Below, in pieces: positions 33,186 to 44,351 of a DNA stretch of 64,000 nucleotides. Positions within the stretch are counted from its first letter, which is position 1; every line of letters begins with the position of its first letter. The stretch is from Ariolimax columbianus (taxonomy: Eukaryota > Mollusca > Gastropoda > Stylommatophora > Arionidae), in the NCBI GenBank assembly GCA_036924085.1, contig JAVGWX010000019.1, forward strand, positions 4,791,641 to 4,855,640, read 5' to 3'. Below the pieces are notes generated by a model. It ran no database searches. It saw nothing but the letters and a program-made list of their open reading frames with translations, and was not told the origin of the DNA. Both the position numbers and the translations under genes were made by a program.

Positions 33186-33450
33186 TACCTATTGACTATG
33201 GTAAAAGCACGCAAGCTCACATGGTATGGGCATGTTTCAAGATCGTCTGGGTTGACAAGACAATCCTACAAGGAGCTGTGCCTGGGAAGTGTAAGAGAGT
33301 GAGGTCGTAAAAAGAGATGAGAAGACAATATCAAAGAGTGGACGGGAAGGTCCATAGCTAGAACAAATATCCCGACAGAAAACCGAGTAGAGTGGCGGGA
33401 ACTGATCCAACAATCTGCAGTATTGGTGCTCCCAATAGTTTCTGATGATG
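33186..33450 (+). mobile_element. RTE-like LINE C-terminal fragment with GAT tail
   Basis: One frame reads KARKLTWYGHVSRSSGLTRQ, then EDNIKEWTGRSIA and WRELIQQSAV, the GHV..S / ..DNI.EW pattern also seen at 15248 and 41206. A stop lies inside, and the 3' end is GATGATGATGAC. Confidence 0.82.
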
Positions 33451-33454
33451 ATGA

Positions 33455-33864
33455 CTGTTGTCATATGACCAAAATATCTGAACTGAAAGCCTGATTATAT
33501 TCATCAATTCTCTTCATACCCTCAACTTCTCCAAGATTTCTTTATTTGTTTTATTTTATTTCCATGAAATGTGTACCACACTCTTCTATATATCAACATT
33601 TCAAAGATCGGAATTATCATCCCCTAATGTTTGACCTAATGGCTTCCCACCTCATTTGGTAATCTGACAAATATAACTGCTAAATAAAAACAAACACTTG
33701 ATGACCACTGAGTTTTAACAAAGAAGGGACTGTACAGATTCATGTCAGAAAACAACAAAACAAGACCCAACCTGTAATGTCGCGAAACACATTCGGCACA
33801 ACTTGTATATTTAAATAAATCAAACGGGTAACAAAGTCTTACTTGAGAGAAAAAACATCAGATT
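33455..33864. other. Unique AT-rich spacer
   Basis: No gene or repeat recognised. Confidence 0.4.
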
Positions 33865-34085
33865 TCTAATCTTCATTATTCATAATTTCCAACAATTATG
33901 AAATTGGGAAAAAAGAGACAAATTTACCTTCAAGAACCTAATCTTCATTATTCACAATTTCTGACAATTATGAAGTTGGAAAAGAAAAAGGGACAAATTT
34001 ACCTTCAAGAATCTAATCTTCATTATTCACAATTTCTGACAATGATAGAGTTGGGGAAAAAAAAGAGAGAAGTCAAATTTAATGT
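33865..34085. repeat. ~63-75-bp tandem repeat, 3 copies
   Basis: ATCTTCATTATTCACAATTTC followed by TGACAAT.ATGA..TTGG and ACAAATTTACCTTCAAGAA occurs three times with small indels in A-runs. Confidence 0.88.
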
Positions 34086-34164
34086 TGAGCCCTAATTTTG
34101 AATATTCATAATATGCTATAATTATAAAGCTGTACAAGAAATACGCCAGTTTTTAATTTGACAG

Positions 34165-34484
34165 TTGTCAGAGATCTTCAAAAGGCCCGATATCTGTTGC
34201 AATTCTTACTCGTATTTCCTCATAAGTAACTCGGTCTTTGTATGTGACGTTTAGAAGTCTTCGGAAATATCTCATCCCCAAGGCCTGTATCCTCCGCTGC
34301 AAGTCAGCTGTAATAAAGGAATATTGAAAGGACCAATGTACGCATTAATCTGATCTTCGTGCATTTGGCTAACCGTTTATTTTGCCATTTTTACTTAAGC
34401 CCGGCAAGCGTCGTTATTGTCTGTGCTATTTTGGCCAACACCTCACATTGTGATCCTTCATTGTTGACAATCAAACTCAGATAT
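34165..34484 (-). mobile_element. RTE-like LINE fragment, minus strand, broken by SINE-A
   Basis: The reverse complement gives KDRVTYEEIRVRIATDIGPF near 34240-34180, homologous to the 15248-15949 element (YKDRVTNVDIRQRFEDAIGPFE), and further upstream parts of the KYLGS region. The 5' side meets the SINE-A copy at 34487. Confidence 0.8.
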
Positions 34485-34486
34485 GG

Positions 34487-34710
34487 GAGGGACAGCGTGC
34501 CTAGTGGTTAAGTGGCACGGCTCACAATCCGAAGGTGCTGGGTTCGATCCCCATCACAGCACCGGCCGTTACCCCAGGGAAGCAAACCCTTACATAAAAT
34601 GCATGCTGAAGTCAGATGCACTGGGCCGACAGGCGCAAAATAAAAACCACAGTGCACATCGCCTTGGAGATTAGAGAAATAAGGCAAACAGCATTAAAAA
34701 AATTTAAAAA
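34487..34710 (+). mobile_element. SINE-A, plus-strand copy 4
   Basis: GCCTAGTGGTTAAGTGGCACGG, GGGTTCGATCCCC and the SINE-A body with a small deletion (GAAGCAAACCCTTACATAAAA; the ATGCAGGAGGAAGCAGACC segment is missing). It ends in an A-rich tail. It lies inside or against the RTE fragment at 34165-34484. Confidence 0.92.
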
Positions 34711-34949
34711 AATTATTAATACATCAGACAACAAATTACCCCTGGACCGACTATCGTTACTCCCCAGCTAAAAACATCCACTAACAACTTCAGCAATGAA
34801 AATAAAGGCTCTAATGATGAATAGATAGTCCGACATAATATCAGGAAATCTAACACTATCTATTTATAAATAGACATTTTATTTGTGCACATGATGCTGC
34901 TGTACTCTTACATAATACCAAATTACAGTATAATAAATGACAAGATAAC

Positions 34950-36300
34950 AAATTTTGTTGTTATTGACAACCAGCCATATCAATCCAAATGTAATCAGAA
35001 CTGATGGAGTCACAGATGCTTTTGTTGTAGCTACAGGAGTACGACAAGGATGTGTGTTTTCACCATTGCTGTTCAACATTTACATGGACAGAATAATGAC
35101 AGAAGTCAGACAAATTGCAACATCAAAAGAGAAGAGCCCAACTCATGAAATGAATCACTTTTTGCCTACGACCAGAGCCTTATATACTTATATATGAACA
35201 AAGAAAGACTTAAAAATCATATGACTGCACTTGGTACTGTCTGTGACAGATATGATATGAAGATTAGCCGAACACCATGTCCACTATACATGTAAACAAG
35301 ACCAAACTTAAGTAGGCCCAGGGGGAAGAAGACTAACGTCGGGTCAGGCAAAATATACTGATCAGACATGTTAGTCAGGGTCAGACAAAATATACTAATC
35401 AGACATGTTAGTCGGGGTCAGGCAAAACATACTGATCAGGCATGTTAGTCGGTGTCAGGCAAAATATACTGATCAGACATGTTAGTCAGGGTCAGGAAAA
35501 ACACACTCATCAGGCATGTTAGTCGGTGTCAGACAAAATATACTGATCAGACATGTTAGTCAGGGTCAGGCAAAATATACTGGCCAAGACCCTCACTTCG
35601 GCTTCCTGGAAACAGGCTGTCATGACAGCCTGGCTAACGAGGTGAGGGATCGACATTATCCCCATAGTAGTGAGCGACACGCAGATGAAGCCAAGCATAG
35701 CACAACCGCCCAGAGGACCCCGGTCCACCTTAATCAGCACGCTCGGGATGTGAGCAAAGCTACTGCAACCCGTCACTTAACGTCTTTTTCAGGGTGCACA
35801 AAAGAGTAACCTAATCATTGTGGGCATTCAACAACAACAACATCATAAGTAGACCCAAGCACTCAAGTACCGTGAAGTACTGTTACAGAAGATGGAAGGC
35901 TTGATAGAGAAATTAAAACCAGATGTCAGAAAGCCTGGCATACGGCACACATGTCGGACTGAAGTCAAGGATATTGTATTGTATTGTCAGGAAGCCTCCG
36001 CTGTGACTTATCAACTGTCACTACTGCTTAAACACCCAAACATTAGCTTAGCAATAAAGCAACAACTGATAAACAGTGTATTTATACCAACTCTGTGCTA
36101 TCGATGTCAAACTTGGTTCTTATCAAAGGCACAGGAGAGGAAAATCACAACATGTGAAATTAGATGTTTAAGAAAAGTCATTAGTGTTACCAGAAGAGAT
36201 CGAATGAGAAGTGGCGACACATAGTGAGAACTATCCCTTGTTTTAAATTTCAAGACAGATAATAAGATGGTTCGGTCATCTCATGAGAATGCAACCTGAT
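34950..36300 (+). mobile_element. RTE-like LINE fragment interrupted by family D
   Basis: Left part (34980-35310): IRTDGVTDAFVVATGVRQGC, then FSPLLFNIYMDRIM, a clear RT motif with GVRQGC. Right part (35850-36230): KPGIRHTCRTEVK, KHPNISLAIKQQLINSVFIP, RCQTWFLSKAQERK and EIRCLRKVISVTRRDR, then WFGHLMRMQPD near 36260. About 530 bp of family D lies between, where the FADD region would be expected, so part of the RT is lost. Homologous right-part motifs recur at 58539-58841 minus. Confidence 0.88.
35320..35845 (+). mobile_element. Family D copy 4 with an expanded 5' subrepeat
   Basis: The word CTGATCAGACATGTTAGTC, present once or twice in other copies, occurs six to seven times in 37-bp steps from 35338 to 35580. 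The normal family D body follows (CTTCCTGGAAACAGGCTG to CATTGTGGGCATTCAACAAC). It splits the RTE-like LINE at 34950-36300, so it is the younger insertion. Confidence 0.88.
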
Positions 36301-36304
36301 CAAC

Positions 36305-36904
36305 TACTATACCTGCCAATCAAGACTTATACACATCAGAGACATGTCACATATCTTGTTAACCTAGATTTACATTTGGCACAGGGGTTTAGGACCATAA
36401 TATGACATTCTGGAGACAAAAACAAACAAATACTATCTCATACACAAAATTGTCAATTTTAAAATAGAACAATCAATTGAGAATATCCATCAGTCTGTTC
36501 TACATTTATATCACCTATTTGATACTCCAGACCCTCTAAACCCAGATCACTTCCTTAAAACAACAAGGCATGATGGGAACAAAGCATGATGGGTTCATTA
36601 TGACTGTAAACAGTTAAATATATAATGCCCTAGCATTGATTATGACAAACTTGATTACAGTAGGCAATGCAGACCAACATCAACATAAGCAGGTATGGTA
36701 CAGCAAGCATTCTAAGGGCTATGTACAAGCTTTATCATGTATGTACATCACAAAAACTATGGATAATATTGTACATATCATGTAACATCACAACATCAGT
36801 CATCAGCCATATGAGAGGTCAGACCATCAAGTCAGTGTTCATTAATGACAGAGTTAGAGCTAACAAATTTAGTGGATAGATAGACAGGTGCTCTGGTTGA
36901 AAGA
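36305..36904. other. Unique AT-rich spacer
   Basis: Contains the words AAGGCATGATGGGAACAAAGCATGATGGG, a short direct repeat near 36567. No gene recognised. Confidence 0.4.
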
Positions 36905-37245
36905 TGTACAAATCCTGAAACAGTTGATTTTTGAGTAAGCTGAGTGTACAAATCCTGAAACAGTTGATTTTTGACTAAGCTGAGTGTACAAATCCTGAAA
37001 CAGTTGATTTTTGACTAAGCTGAGTGTACAAATCCTGAAACAGTTGATTTTTGACTAAGCTGAGTGTACAAATCCTGAAACAGTTGATTTTTGACTAAGC
37101 TGAGTGTACAAATCCCGAAACAGTTGATTTTGACTAAGCTGAGTGTACAAATCCTGAAACAGTTGATTTTTGACTAAGCTGAGTGTACAAATCCTGAAAC
37201 AGTTGATTTTGACTAAGCTGAGTGTACAAATTCTGAATGTTGATT
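36905..37245. repeat. 40-bp minisatellite, about 8.5 copies, flanked by family D
   Basis: TGTACAAATCCTGAAACAGT plus TGATTTTTGACTAAGCTGAG repeats at 39-40-bp steps. A stray related unit occurs beyond the family D copy (37650-37700: CCAAGCTGAGTGTACACATCC). The array was therefore longer before family D jumped in. Confidence 0.95.
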
Positions 37246-37249
37246 TTTT

Positions 37250-37645
37250 ACCAGGTGAGAGGAGACTAAACACCTGGTCAAGCAAGCATACTGATCAGAC
37301 CATGTTAGTCAGGATCAAGCAAACATACTGATCAGACATGTTAATCAGGGCGGGTCAGGCAAAATATACTGGTCAGGATCTCCACCTTGACTTCCTCGTA
37401 GCTCTCCCTGGAAACGGGCTGTATTCATGGCAGTATGGTTGATGAGGTGAGGGATCGACGTGATCCCCGTAGTAGTGAGTGGCAAGCAGATGATGTCAAG
37501 CATAGCACAACCACCTGGAGGACCCTGATCCACCTTAGCATGCATGAGATGTGAAGAAAGCTACTGCAACCTGTCACTTAACGCCATTTTCAGGGCACAT
37601 AAAAGAGTAAATGTACTCATTGTGGGCGTTTAACAACATCATCAT
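37250..37645 (+). mobile_element. Family D copy 5, inserted in the 40-bp array
   Basis: Body from CTAAACACCTGGTCAAGC, CTGATCAGAC twice, CTCCCTGGAAACGGGCTG, GATCCCCGTAGTAGTGAGTG and CTACTGCAACCTGTCACTTAACG to CTCATTGTGGGCGTTTAACAAC. Units of the 40-bp array lie on both sides. Confidence 0.87.
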
Positions 37646-37699
37646 TTGTTTGTGACCAAGCTGAGTGTACACATCCTGAAACTGATTTTTGACCAGGCC

Positions 37700-38190
37700 A
37701 ATGAAAATGAAAGTTTGGTTACTGTCCCATTTCCAGCCAGAGTTACCAATTAACAAGCTCACTCAGAACAATACTATACATTATGGGATATGCATAATTA
37801 TGTCAGAGAAACAGCTGTTTCTGAAAAACACCATGACTTTCATCCACTGATTTTATTGTAATATTTTCTGTCATTAGGGTGGTCCAAAAGCCCACATTTC
37901 ACACATTTTTTATCCCAAACATCTAACTATACTTACAAATAAGAAGCATAACTTAACACATTTGATCAAAATTTGTTCACAAAAGCTTAGCATAATGCAA
38001 CACTTACACAAAAATGTAAATAAATTCACAAAATATGCTCTACGTGGTTGCCATTGCTTTCAACAACAAATAATTATATTTGTATGTAATTAATAATTTG
38101 AGAAACAAAAGTTATTTGCTAAAAAGTGTCAATTTTCTCTAAGTTGAGGGATTATTGGTTCACCCTGTATTTATGGAATCTCTCTCTTTG
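37700..38190. other. Unique AT-rich spacer
   Basis: No exon or repeat recognised. Confidence 0.4.
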
Positions 38191-38194
38191 GTCA

Positions 38195-38670
38195 CAGACA
38201 TCAGACTGAATGTGTGATATCTTGTCTCTCTCTCTCTCTCTCATTCATCAGACATATGACTGAATGTGACATCTTGTCTCTCTCTCTCACACACCAGACA
38301 TATGACTGAATGTGTGAAATCCTCTCTCTCTCTCATTCACCAGACATATGACTGAATGTGTGACATCTTGTCTCTCTCTCTCACACACCAGACATATGAC
38401 TGAATGTGTGAAATCCCCCCCCCCCCCCTCCTCATTCCCCAGACATATGACTGAATGTGTGACATCTTGTCTCACTCACATGACTTAATTGACACAGTCT
38501 CTCAATCCCTCTCTCTCTCTGACATGATTTAATTGATATAGTCTCTCAATCCATCTCTCCCTGGCATGATTTAATTGATGCAGTCTCTCAATACCTCTCT
38601 CTCTGACATGATTTAATTGATACAGTCTCTCAATCCCCCTCTCACTCACACAAAACACAAATGTCAACAA
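38195..38670. repeat. Two adjoining (CT)-rich minisatellites
   Basis: The left array (38195-38470) repeats CAGACATATGACTGAATGTG plus a (TC)n run; one unit contains C10. The right array (38480-38650) repeats ACATGATTTAATTGATACAG plus TCTCTCAATCC, about 40 bp, four copies. Strong pyrimidine strand bias. Confidence 0.9.
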
Positions 38671-38679
38671 TCACTACCA

Positions 38680-39655
38680 CATTATGTTAATACATGTTGA
38701 ACATTCACATGTGGTAGGGAAGATAATTTTTCATTTTAGACACAGGAGATTCATGTGTAATCACATAAACAGATAGCTAGGCAAACATATACAAATTATT
38801 CATCAATAATTACAATTGAGAAAATGGGTAAATAATTATGAACAGCAGTAACAACTGAACACTTGAATGTGGGTACAAGTATTAAAAGGAAAAAAAAACA
38901 AAACCAAAGACATGACGTGTTATATTCTCTAAAAGATACAGAGTCTTGAATGAAATTGTACACAAAATATATCAAATGTGGATGAACTATAATTCAGTGC
39001 CGGATAAAAATCAGAAATACGGCTAAAACTCAAAGCATTTTGTACATGCATAAAAATAGGTGTCGACGCAGTACAAGAACAACCACAAATAGCCATGATT
39101 AAAAATCTAATCTGGCCGTCCATCACTGCGACCACGTCTCGGGTAGTCAAGTTGAGATAAATTCATTCAAATGTATAAAAATGTCAGTGTTATATTAATG
39201 TACATATTACTAGAGAAGACCCTAAAGATATCAACAAAATCTTGACAGAACACATTTCATTATGCTTGTGAAAATTATGCAATACACAGAACCTAGCATG
39301 ATAAGTTTCTAGAGAAGCATCGACCATTTATAAATATATTGTTATGCAGCTTGTATATTCAGAATGGAAATTTGTAGATAAAGTAACAATTCATCTCATG
39401 CTAATGCAAGCAGAAGCCTTATAAACAATCAGTTATAATTACGTCACTGGCACATGTAACTACGAGATGGAACAATAAATAATGTTAATGTGGCTTTGTT
39501 TGTTAAATATGAAGAAGACTTCTTGACTCCCTCGTACTAAATGACATGTTATATAATTTGGTGTAAACTAGGTTGTTAGTTATTTGTAAGATATATGCGT
39601 ACCAATATTTTAATAATAAACAATGCTCAAACTAAAGTGACATGTCTGTAGGACA
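38680..39655. other. Unique AT-rich region
   Basis: Nearly 1 kb free of tandem repeats and transposon motifs, unusual in this window. No splice-supported exon seen. It may be ordinary intergenic DNA. Confidence 0.35.
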
Positions 39656-39660
39656 TTAAT

Positions 39661-39905
39661 CTAGCATTTCTGACGAGAAGATCCACTGACATTTCTGACG
39701 AGAAGATCCACTGACATACCTGATGAGAACATCCACTGACATTTCTGACGAGAAGATCCACTGACATGCCTGATGAGAAGATCCACTGACATTTCTGACG
39801 AGAAAATCCGCTGACATACCTGATGAGAAGATCCACTGACATACCTGATGAGAACATCCACTGACGAGAAGATCCACTGACATTTCTGACAAGAAGATCC
39901 ACTGA
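39661..39905. repeat. 25-bp minisatellite, about 10 copies in two sub-types
   Basis: Type 1 ATTTCTGACGAGAAGATCC and type 2 ATACCTGATGAGAACATCC, each followed by ACTGAC. One unit lacks its first third (39866-39880). No unique spacers between units, so it is not CRISPR-like. Confidence 0.95.
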
Positions 39906-40284
39906 CTTTTAGGAGGTGCATAAGTTGGGGATCACTTAAATCCATCAGTTCCGAATTTCTAATTCATAGGTTCACAAGCTGTTCACAAATCTAGCCTTTC
40001 TCAAGAGATAGTCCACTGATGTCCACTAGAATAGCATTACTGCAGATCCACAAGCTTGGATTAGCATGTCTGGTTTGGTTTATCTCTGGGACCATATCTT
40101 ACTCTGTAGTTGATCTCGGCTCTGGGACAGAACTGCCAAGTTCAAATCTTCAATCCACAATAATTTGATGCTGTATTTATGATGCAGTCGATAGCCAATA
40201 TAATAATATGCCACACCTTCATGAGAAATGCTGGTAGTATTACTCGACAGTGTGTCTGCACTGGAATCCGGTGGGAAGGAGACA

Positions 40285-40740
40285 GAGAAGTAGACCTCGA
40301 CACACCTGGAGAAGGGAAGTGGAGGCAAATAGAGAGAAAAGTGGTCCTCGACGCACCTGGAGAAGGGAAGTGGAGGCAAATAGAGAGAGAAGTGGTCCTC
40401 GACACACCTGGAGAAGGGAAATGGAGGCAAATGAGAGAAAGTGGTCCTCGACACACCTGGAGACGGAAAGTGGAGGCAAATGAGAGAAAGTGGTCCTCGA
40501 CACACCTGGAGAAGGGAAGTGGAGGCAAATGAGAGAAAGTGGCCCTCGACACACCTGGAGAAGGGAAGTGGAGGCAAATGAGAGAAAGTGGTCCTCGACA
40601 CACCTGGAGACGGGAAGTGGAGGCAAATAGAGAGAGAAGTGGTCCTCGACACACCTGAAGACGGGAAGTGGAGGCAAATAGAAAGAGAAGTGGTCCTCAA
40701 CACCTGGAGACCGGAAGTGGAGGCAAATGAGAGAAAGTGG
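40285..40740. repeat. ~48-51-bp purine-rich minisatellite, about 9-10 copies
   Basis: GTGGTCCTCGACACACCTGG plus AGAAGGGAAGTGGAGGCAAAT repeats with AGAGAGA/GAGAGA length variants that shift the phase. Long frames on both strands follow from the composition. Confidence 0.95.
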
Positions 40741-40849
40741 TCAATTTTAGATAGTCTTGGAACAACTGATCGAAGTTTGATTATTTGTTGAGAATCTTTG
40801 GGGTTCAGGGTATTAACTTGATGACATTTTAAGACATATATGCGGGGAC

Positions 40850-41205
40850 GATGAGGCTAACGTCTGGTCAGGCAAAACACACTGATCAGACAATGTTAGC
40901 CAGGATCAGGAGAAATATACTGGCCAAGACCCTCACCTGACCCCCTCGTTGGTCGTCCTGGAAACGGGCTGTTGTCGTGGTCAACAGTCAGACTAACATG
41001 GTGAGGCTCGATGTGATCTCTATAGTAGTGAGCGACACGCAGATGAAGCCAGGCATAGTACAAATGCATGGAGGACCCCAGTCCACCTTCACCAGCATGT
41101 TCAGGATGTGAGGAAAGCTACTGAAACCTGCCACTTAACGTCCTTTTCAGGGCGCACAAAAGAGTAACATACTCATTGTGGGCATTCGCAAACAACAAGA
41201 CATAT
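40850..41205 (+). mobile_element. Family D copy 6
   Basis: CTAACGTCTGGTCAGGCAAA, CACTGATCAGACAATGTTAGC, GTCCTGGAAACGGGCTG, TAGTAGTGAGCGACACGCAG and CTTTTCAGGGCGCACAAAAGAG, ending CTCATTGTGGGCATTCGCAAAC. Directly followed by an RTE-like fragment. Confidence 0.88.
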
Positions 41206-41445
41206 ACGCTACTATCGAGATCAAATGGTCTTGCAAATACGATCCTGCACGGAAAGGTGCAAGGCAGACGACAAAGAGGTTGTCCCAAAAAGAGATGGGA
41301 GGACAACATAAAAGAATGGACCAATCTCCGATCAGAGGAGGCACAGGCAGTGGCTGCTGACATAGAGGGATGGCATGGGGTTGTGAGGATGTCTTCATGT
41401 GTGTCCCAACAACCTCACCGGTTATGGGATGACCTGACTTGATAT
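41206..41445 (+). mobile_element. RTE-like LINE C-terminal fragment
   Basis: SNGLANTILHGKVQGRRQRG, CPKKRWEDNIKEWTNL and EGWHGVVRMSSCVSQQPHRL match the end of the element at 15248-15949 (SNGIPNSILFGSV, GRPRKRWVDNIAEW, SWRGIFMSSCVPQRPDGL). The open frame ends at WDDLT. Only the last ~80 codons remain. Confidence 0.88.
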
Positions 41446-41754
41446 GTTACTCCCCGACAGGGACCTTTAGGAGTAAAGAACATTTAGTAAAAAGTGGCTG
41501 AAATGGATTATACATGTCGATAGCAACATCATCATGTAGAACATATTGCTACAGAAAACACCACTGCAGGAGAACACATGCTTCAGCTCAGCCTTCAACT
41601 ACAATAGAGGTCCTATGCTTGGTCAGGTCTTTCAGGGAAACAGACAGCAGAACCAGCTGCACTTATCTAAGGACCTAGTCTTCTTGCAAAGGTCAAGGTA
41701 GATCCATTACAGGCACTGCTGGATGAAGTATTAGAGACTTCATCATCATAGGTC

Positions 41755-41935
41755 TCAGCTTTTTATGAGATGGGGTGAGTCAGTTCCCTTCCTTGCTGCC
41801 TTTCCTTTCCTTATAGTAAACCAAGTACCTATTACAGCTAGATGTCACTGAACAAACAGAGTAATGGACTGGTTTATTAAGTAGAGCACATGTTGTAACC
41901 TAGCACCATAGTCGTGAGAAGCGAGCACACTACCA
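41755..41935 (-). mobile_element. SINE-E, copy 2
   Basis: GGGGTGAGTCAGTTCCCTTC, CTTGCTGCCTTTCC and ATTACAGCTAGATG correspond to 24470-24545. The reverse complement also has GTGCTAGGTTAC near 41900. Diverged and without clear ends. It abuts the I-like LINE tail. Confidence 0.5.
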
Positions 41936-41944
41936 CTCTGATAC

Positions 41945-42715
41945 TTCTTCTTCTTCTTCTTCTTCATCGTAAGCAGTCAGACAGTAACCATTATTTTTTC
42001 TAAAAAAGCGGCGGTCATCCTGAGGCTGTCGACACTGCCATGTAGCTGGTCTTGTGTTGCCACTGGTGATCCTCGTATGTCGGGCAGTTCTGCAGCAGAT
42101 GCTCAGCGGTCATTTTCCCGGTACAAGGGCATTCGTCGGTACCACCTATCTTCAATTTGTTGAATAGGTGGTACCTCAGTCTATTGTGGCCAGTAAGAAG
42201 TCTGAAGACAACGACCTGCTCTCTTCAGTTCAACTGGTAATAGGCATCGTTTTTGGTGTAGCCGGTATGTTCAGTTTCCCATTTGGTCATGTATCTGGCT
42301 TTAATAAGCCGTTTTGACTCTTCGTACGTCATACTAGTATCTGTTTGTGGTAGTCTTGCACCTTCTTTTGCCAGTCTGTCTGCCTCCTCGTTGCCTTGGA
42401 TGTTGCAGTGTGATGGGACCCACTGTACCACTACCCTTTTTGTGCGGACTGCTGGCATAGTTGACAGAGTACTGCTCTTAAGTCATTAAGCTCAGTGTTT
42501 TTCTGGCTTTTTAGTGGTGCTGTGACTACGGCCAGAGCATCTGTAAGCAGGACTGTATGGCTTTCATTTTCTTTATGTGTCACCATTTCTTCCACTGCCG
42601 CCCTCAGTGCCTCTGCATCCGCTCTGAAATTGCTTGTGTACTTACCAGTAGCGAATGACAGTGTTATTTTTCTGCCATTTGGTAGGCTCAGGAATACCAC
42701 TCTGATACAAATCTT
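41945..42715 (-). mobile_element. I-like LINE 3' part with RNase H domain, minus-strand copy 4
   Basis: The longest copy of this family here. In order on the minus strand: RADAEALRAAVEEM (RNase H Glu helix), VLLTDALAVV (Asp), a frameshift near 42440, VVQWVPSHCNIQGNEEADRL (His/Asp), YQLN then a stop, FRLLTGHNRLRYHLF and the EC..C/EH..NCP cluster. It ends with a (GAA)n tail read as TTCTTC on the plus strand at 41945-41965. RT and 5' parts are absent. Confidence 0.92.
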
Positions 42716-42719
42716 CTTG

Positions 42720-43055
42720 TACTAATTCACACAGGAAATGTATCTACAATAACACTCAACCTGTACTGTTGATAAGTTGTATAAATATCTGAGATTAAAT
42801 ATCAAAGCCTGCTTATACCATATTTCCAGTATGAACTATACATACAGTTCTTTAGATACGTGATAATTTCCAGCCAGATATACAAACAACGGAGAAAGCT
42901 TGATGCCAGCATGACAACTCCAATTCTTAACTTATTCACTGAGAAATACTTTGAGCCTTTGAACACTTCAATTCTTGCAAATTAGAACTGCCACTTAAAA
43001 GTAGTATATTTATACATTTAGGAATACTTGATATGGAAAAACTTCTAAGCTAATA
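42720..43055. other. Unique AT-rich spacer
   Basis: No repeat or exon recognised. Confidence 0.4.
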
Positions 43056-43059
43056 CATC

Positions 43060-43353
43060 AGCTTTACGGCTTTGTGAGAAAGATTGCAAGTCAATATACC
43101 AGCTCTACGGCTTTGTGAGAAAGATTGCAAATCAATATACCAGCTCTACGGCTTTGTGAGAAAGATTGCAAGTTAATATACCAGCTCTATGGCTTTGTGA
43201 GAAAGATTGCAAATCAATATACCAGCTCTACGGCTTTGTGAGAAAGATTGCAAGTTAATATACCAGCTCTACGGCTTTGTGAGAAAGATTGCAAGTCAAT
43301 ATACCAGCTCTACGGCTTTGTGAGAAAGATTGCAAGTCAATACACCAGCTCTT
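43060..43353. repeat. 41-bp minisatellite, 7 copies
   Basis: GCTCTACGGCTTTGTGAGAA plus AGATTGCAAGTCAATATACCA repeats exactly every 41 bp. Differences are only TTAA/TCAA, AAAT/AAGT and a few substitutions. Confidence 0.97.
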
Positions 43354-44351
43354 TGGAGTGAATCAGTTTTTCTTCTGCTCCTTCCAGGGATAATGTAGCT
43401 GCAGCAGTTAATCTCCCATCAATTTCAATGTTTGTTCAGTCTTATTTAGCAACATCCATGAGACTCCAGTTGCCCTGTTCTTGGTCAAGGTCTCCTCTCT
43501 CTCCATTTCACTTGTAGGTTCTAATTCAGTGCATGCTTGATTATAATATTACGTCCATCCTGAGGATGTGACTCATCCATCTGTACCTTCTCTACTTAAC
43601 CTCCAGTGATACTGGGAGGTTTTGCACAGATCTGTGTTTGTTATTGTAACTAGCCATGTGATATGAAATATGGTATCGTGACATCTGCGGGTGAAGGTCT
43701 ACACTCTGGACAAGCCAGCTGCTGTCGAAAATGATGTAAACATCTACTGAGATATTTTCTTACAGATGCCACACCGGCATAAATGGTCCTGCCTGATCCA
43801 ATTGGCTCCCTATCTTGTCCTAAGGTATCACATAAAGCAAGCACAACGTATCAATAACCAAGTGACACGACAGTATCTTTGTACATCAGCAAAGTAACGC
43901 ATTATGTACATAATTCACAACAAGTTATTTAAAATGTACATTTGTTCATACAACTTCCAAAACAAGCTGCACAGAGCACATGCTGTTAACAAAAAGCCAG
44001 TAATGTGAAATACAAAATTTTTTTAAACAAAACATAAAAAACAGGCCCAATAGATGAGCTTCCTTTTCAGCAGCAGAAGTAAAAATTAGTGCGGCTCATT
44101 CCAATACTATGGCACTTGGAGCAATTTCCTCGTCACATAAGGGAGTAGGATCGTGAGCTATTTTTAGACCTCAAGACAAAAAAAACAACATCTGTTAGCA
44201 CGGCACGTTGAAGGTTTTCAGCAAGTTCAGTAACATGAACTGCTTGAGAGTATCCAACTGCTTCTAAAGCTTTCTCATCGGGAATTTTTATGACTGGACA
44301 GTCGTGTTGATTGAAGAAATGTAAGTCAACACATTAGGTGTGACCTCCAGT
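43354..44351 (-). other. 3' flank of gene 2, with a weak LINE-like remnant
   Basis: Immediately downstream of the gene 2 stop codon, so at least part is its 3' UTR. I could not place a convincing polyadenylation signal. At about 43550-43610 the minus strand reads RYRWMSHILRMD, like the WxGHVxRM block of RTE-like elements. No other coding feature seen. Confidence 0.4.

Noticed and set aside
40080..40703. 207-codon minus-strand frame and overlapping frames on both strands
   Set aside because: Generated by the ~48-51-bp purine-rich array. Unit length changes shift frames, and no codon bias or domain is present.
39661..43353. CRISPR-like arrays (25-bp array at 39661-39905; 41-bp array at 43060-43353)
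   Set aside because: Repeats are head-to-tail with no unique spacers, there are no cas genes, and the sequence is eukaryotic.
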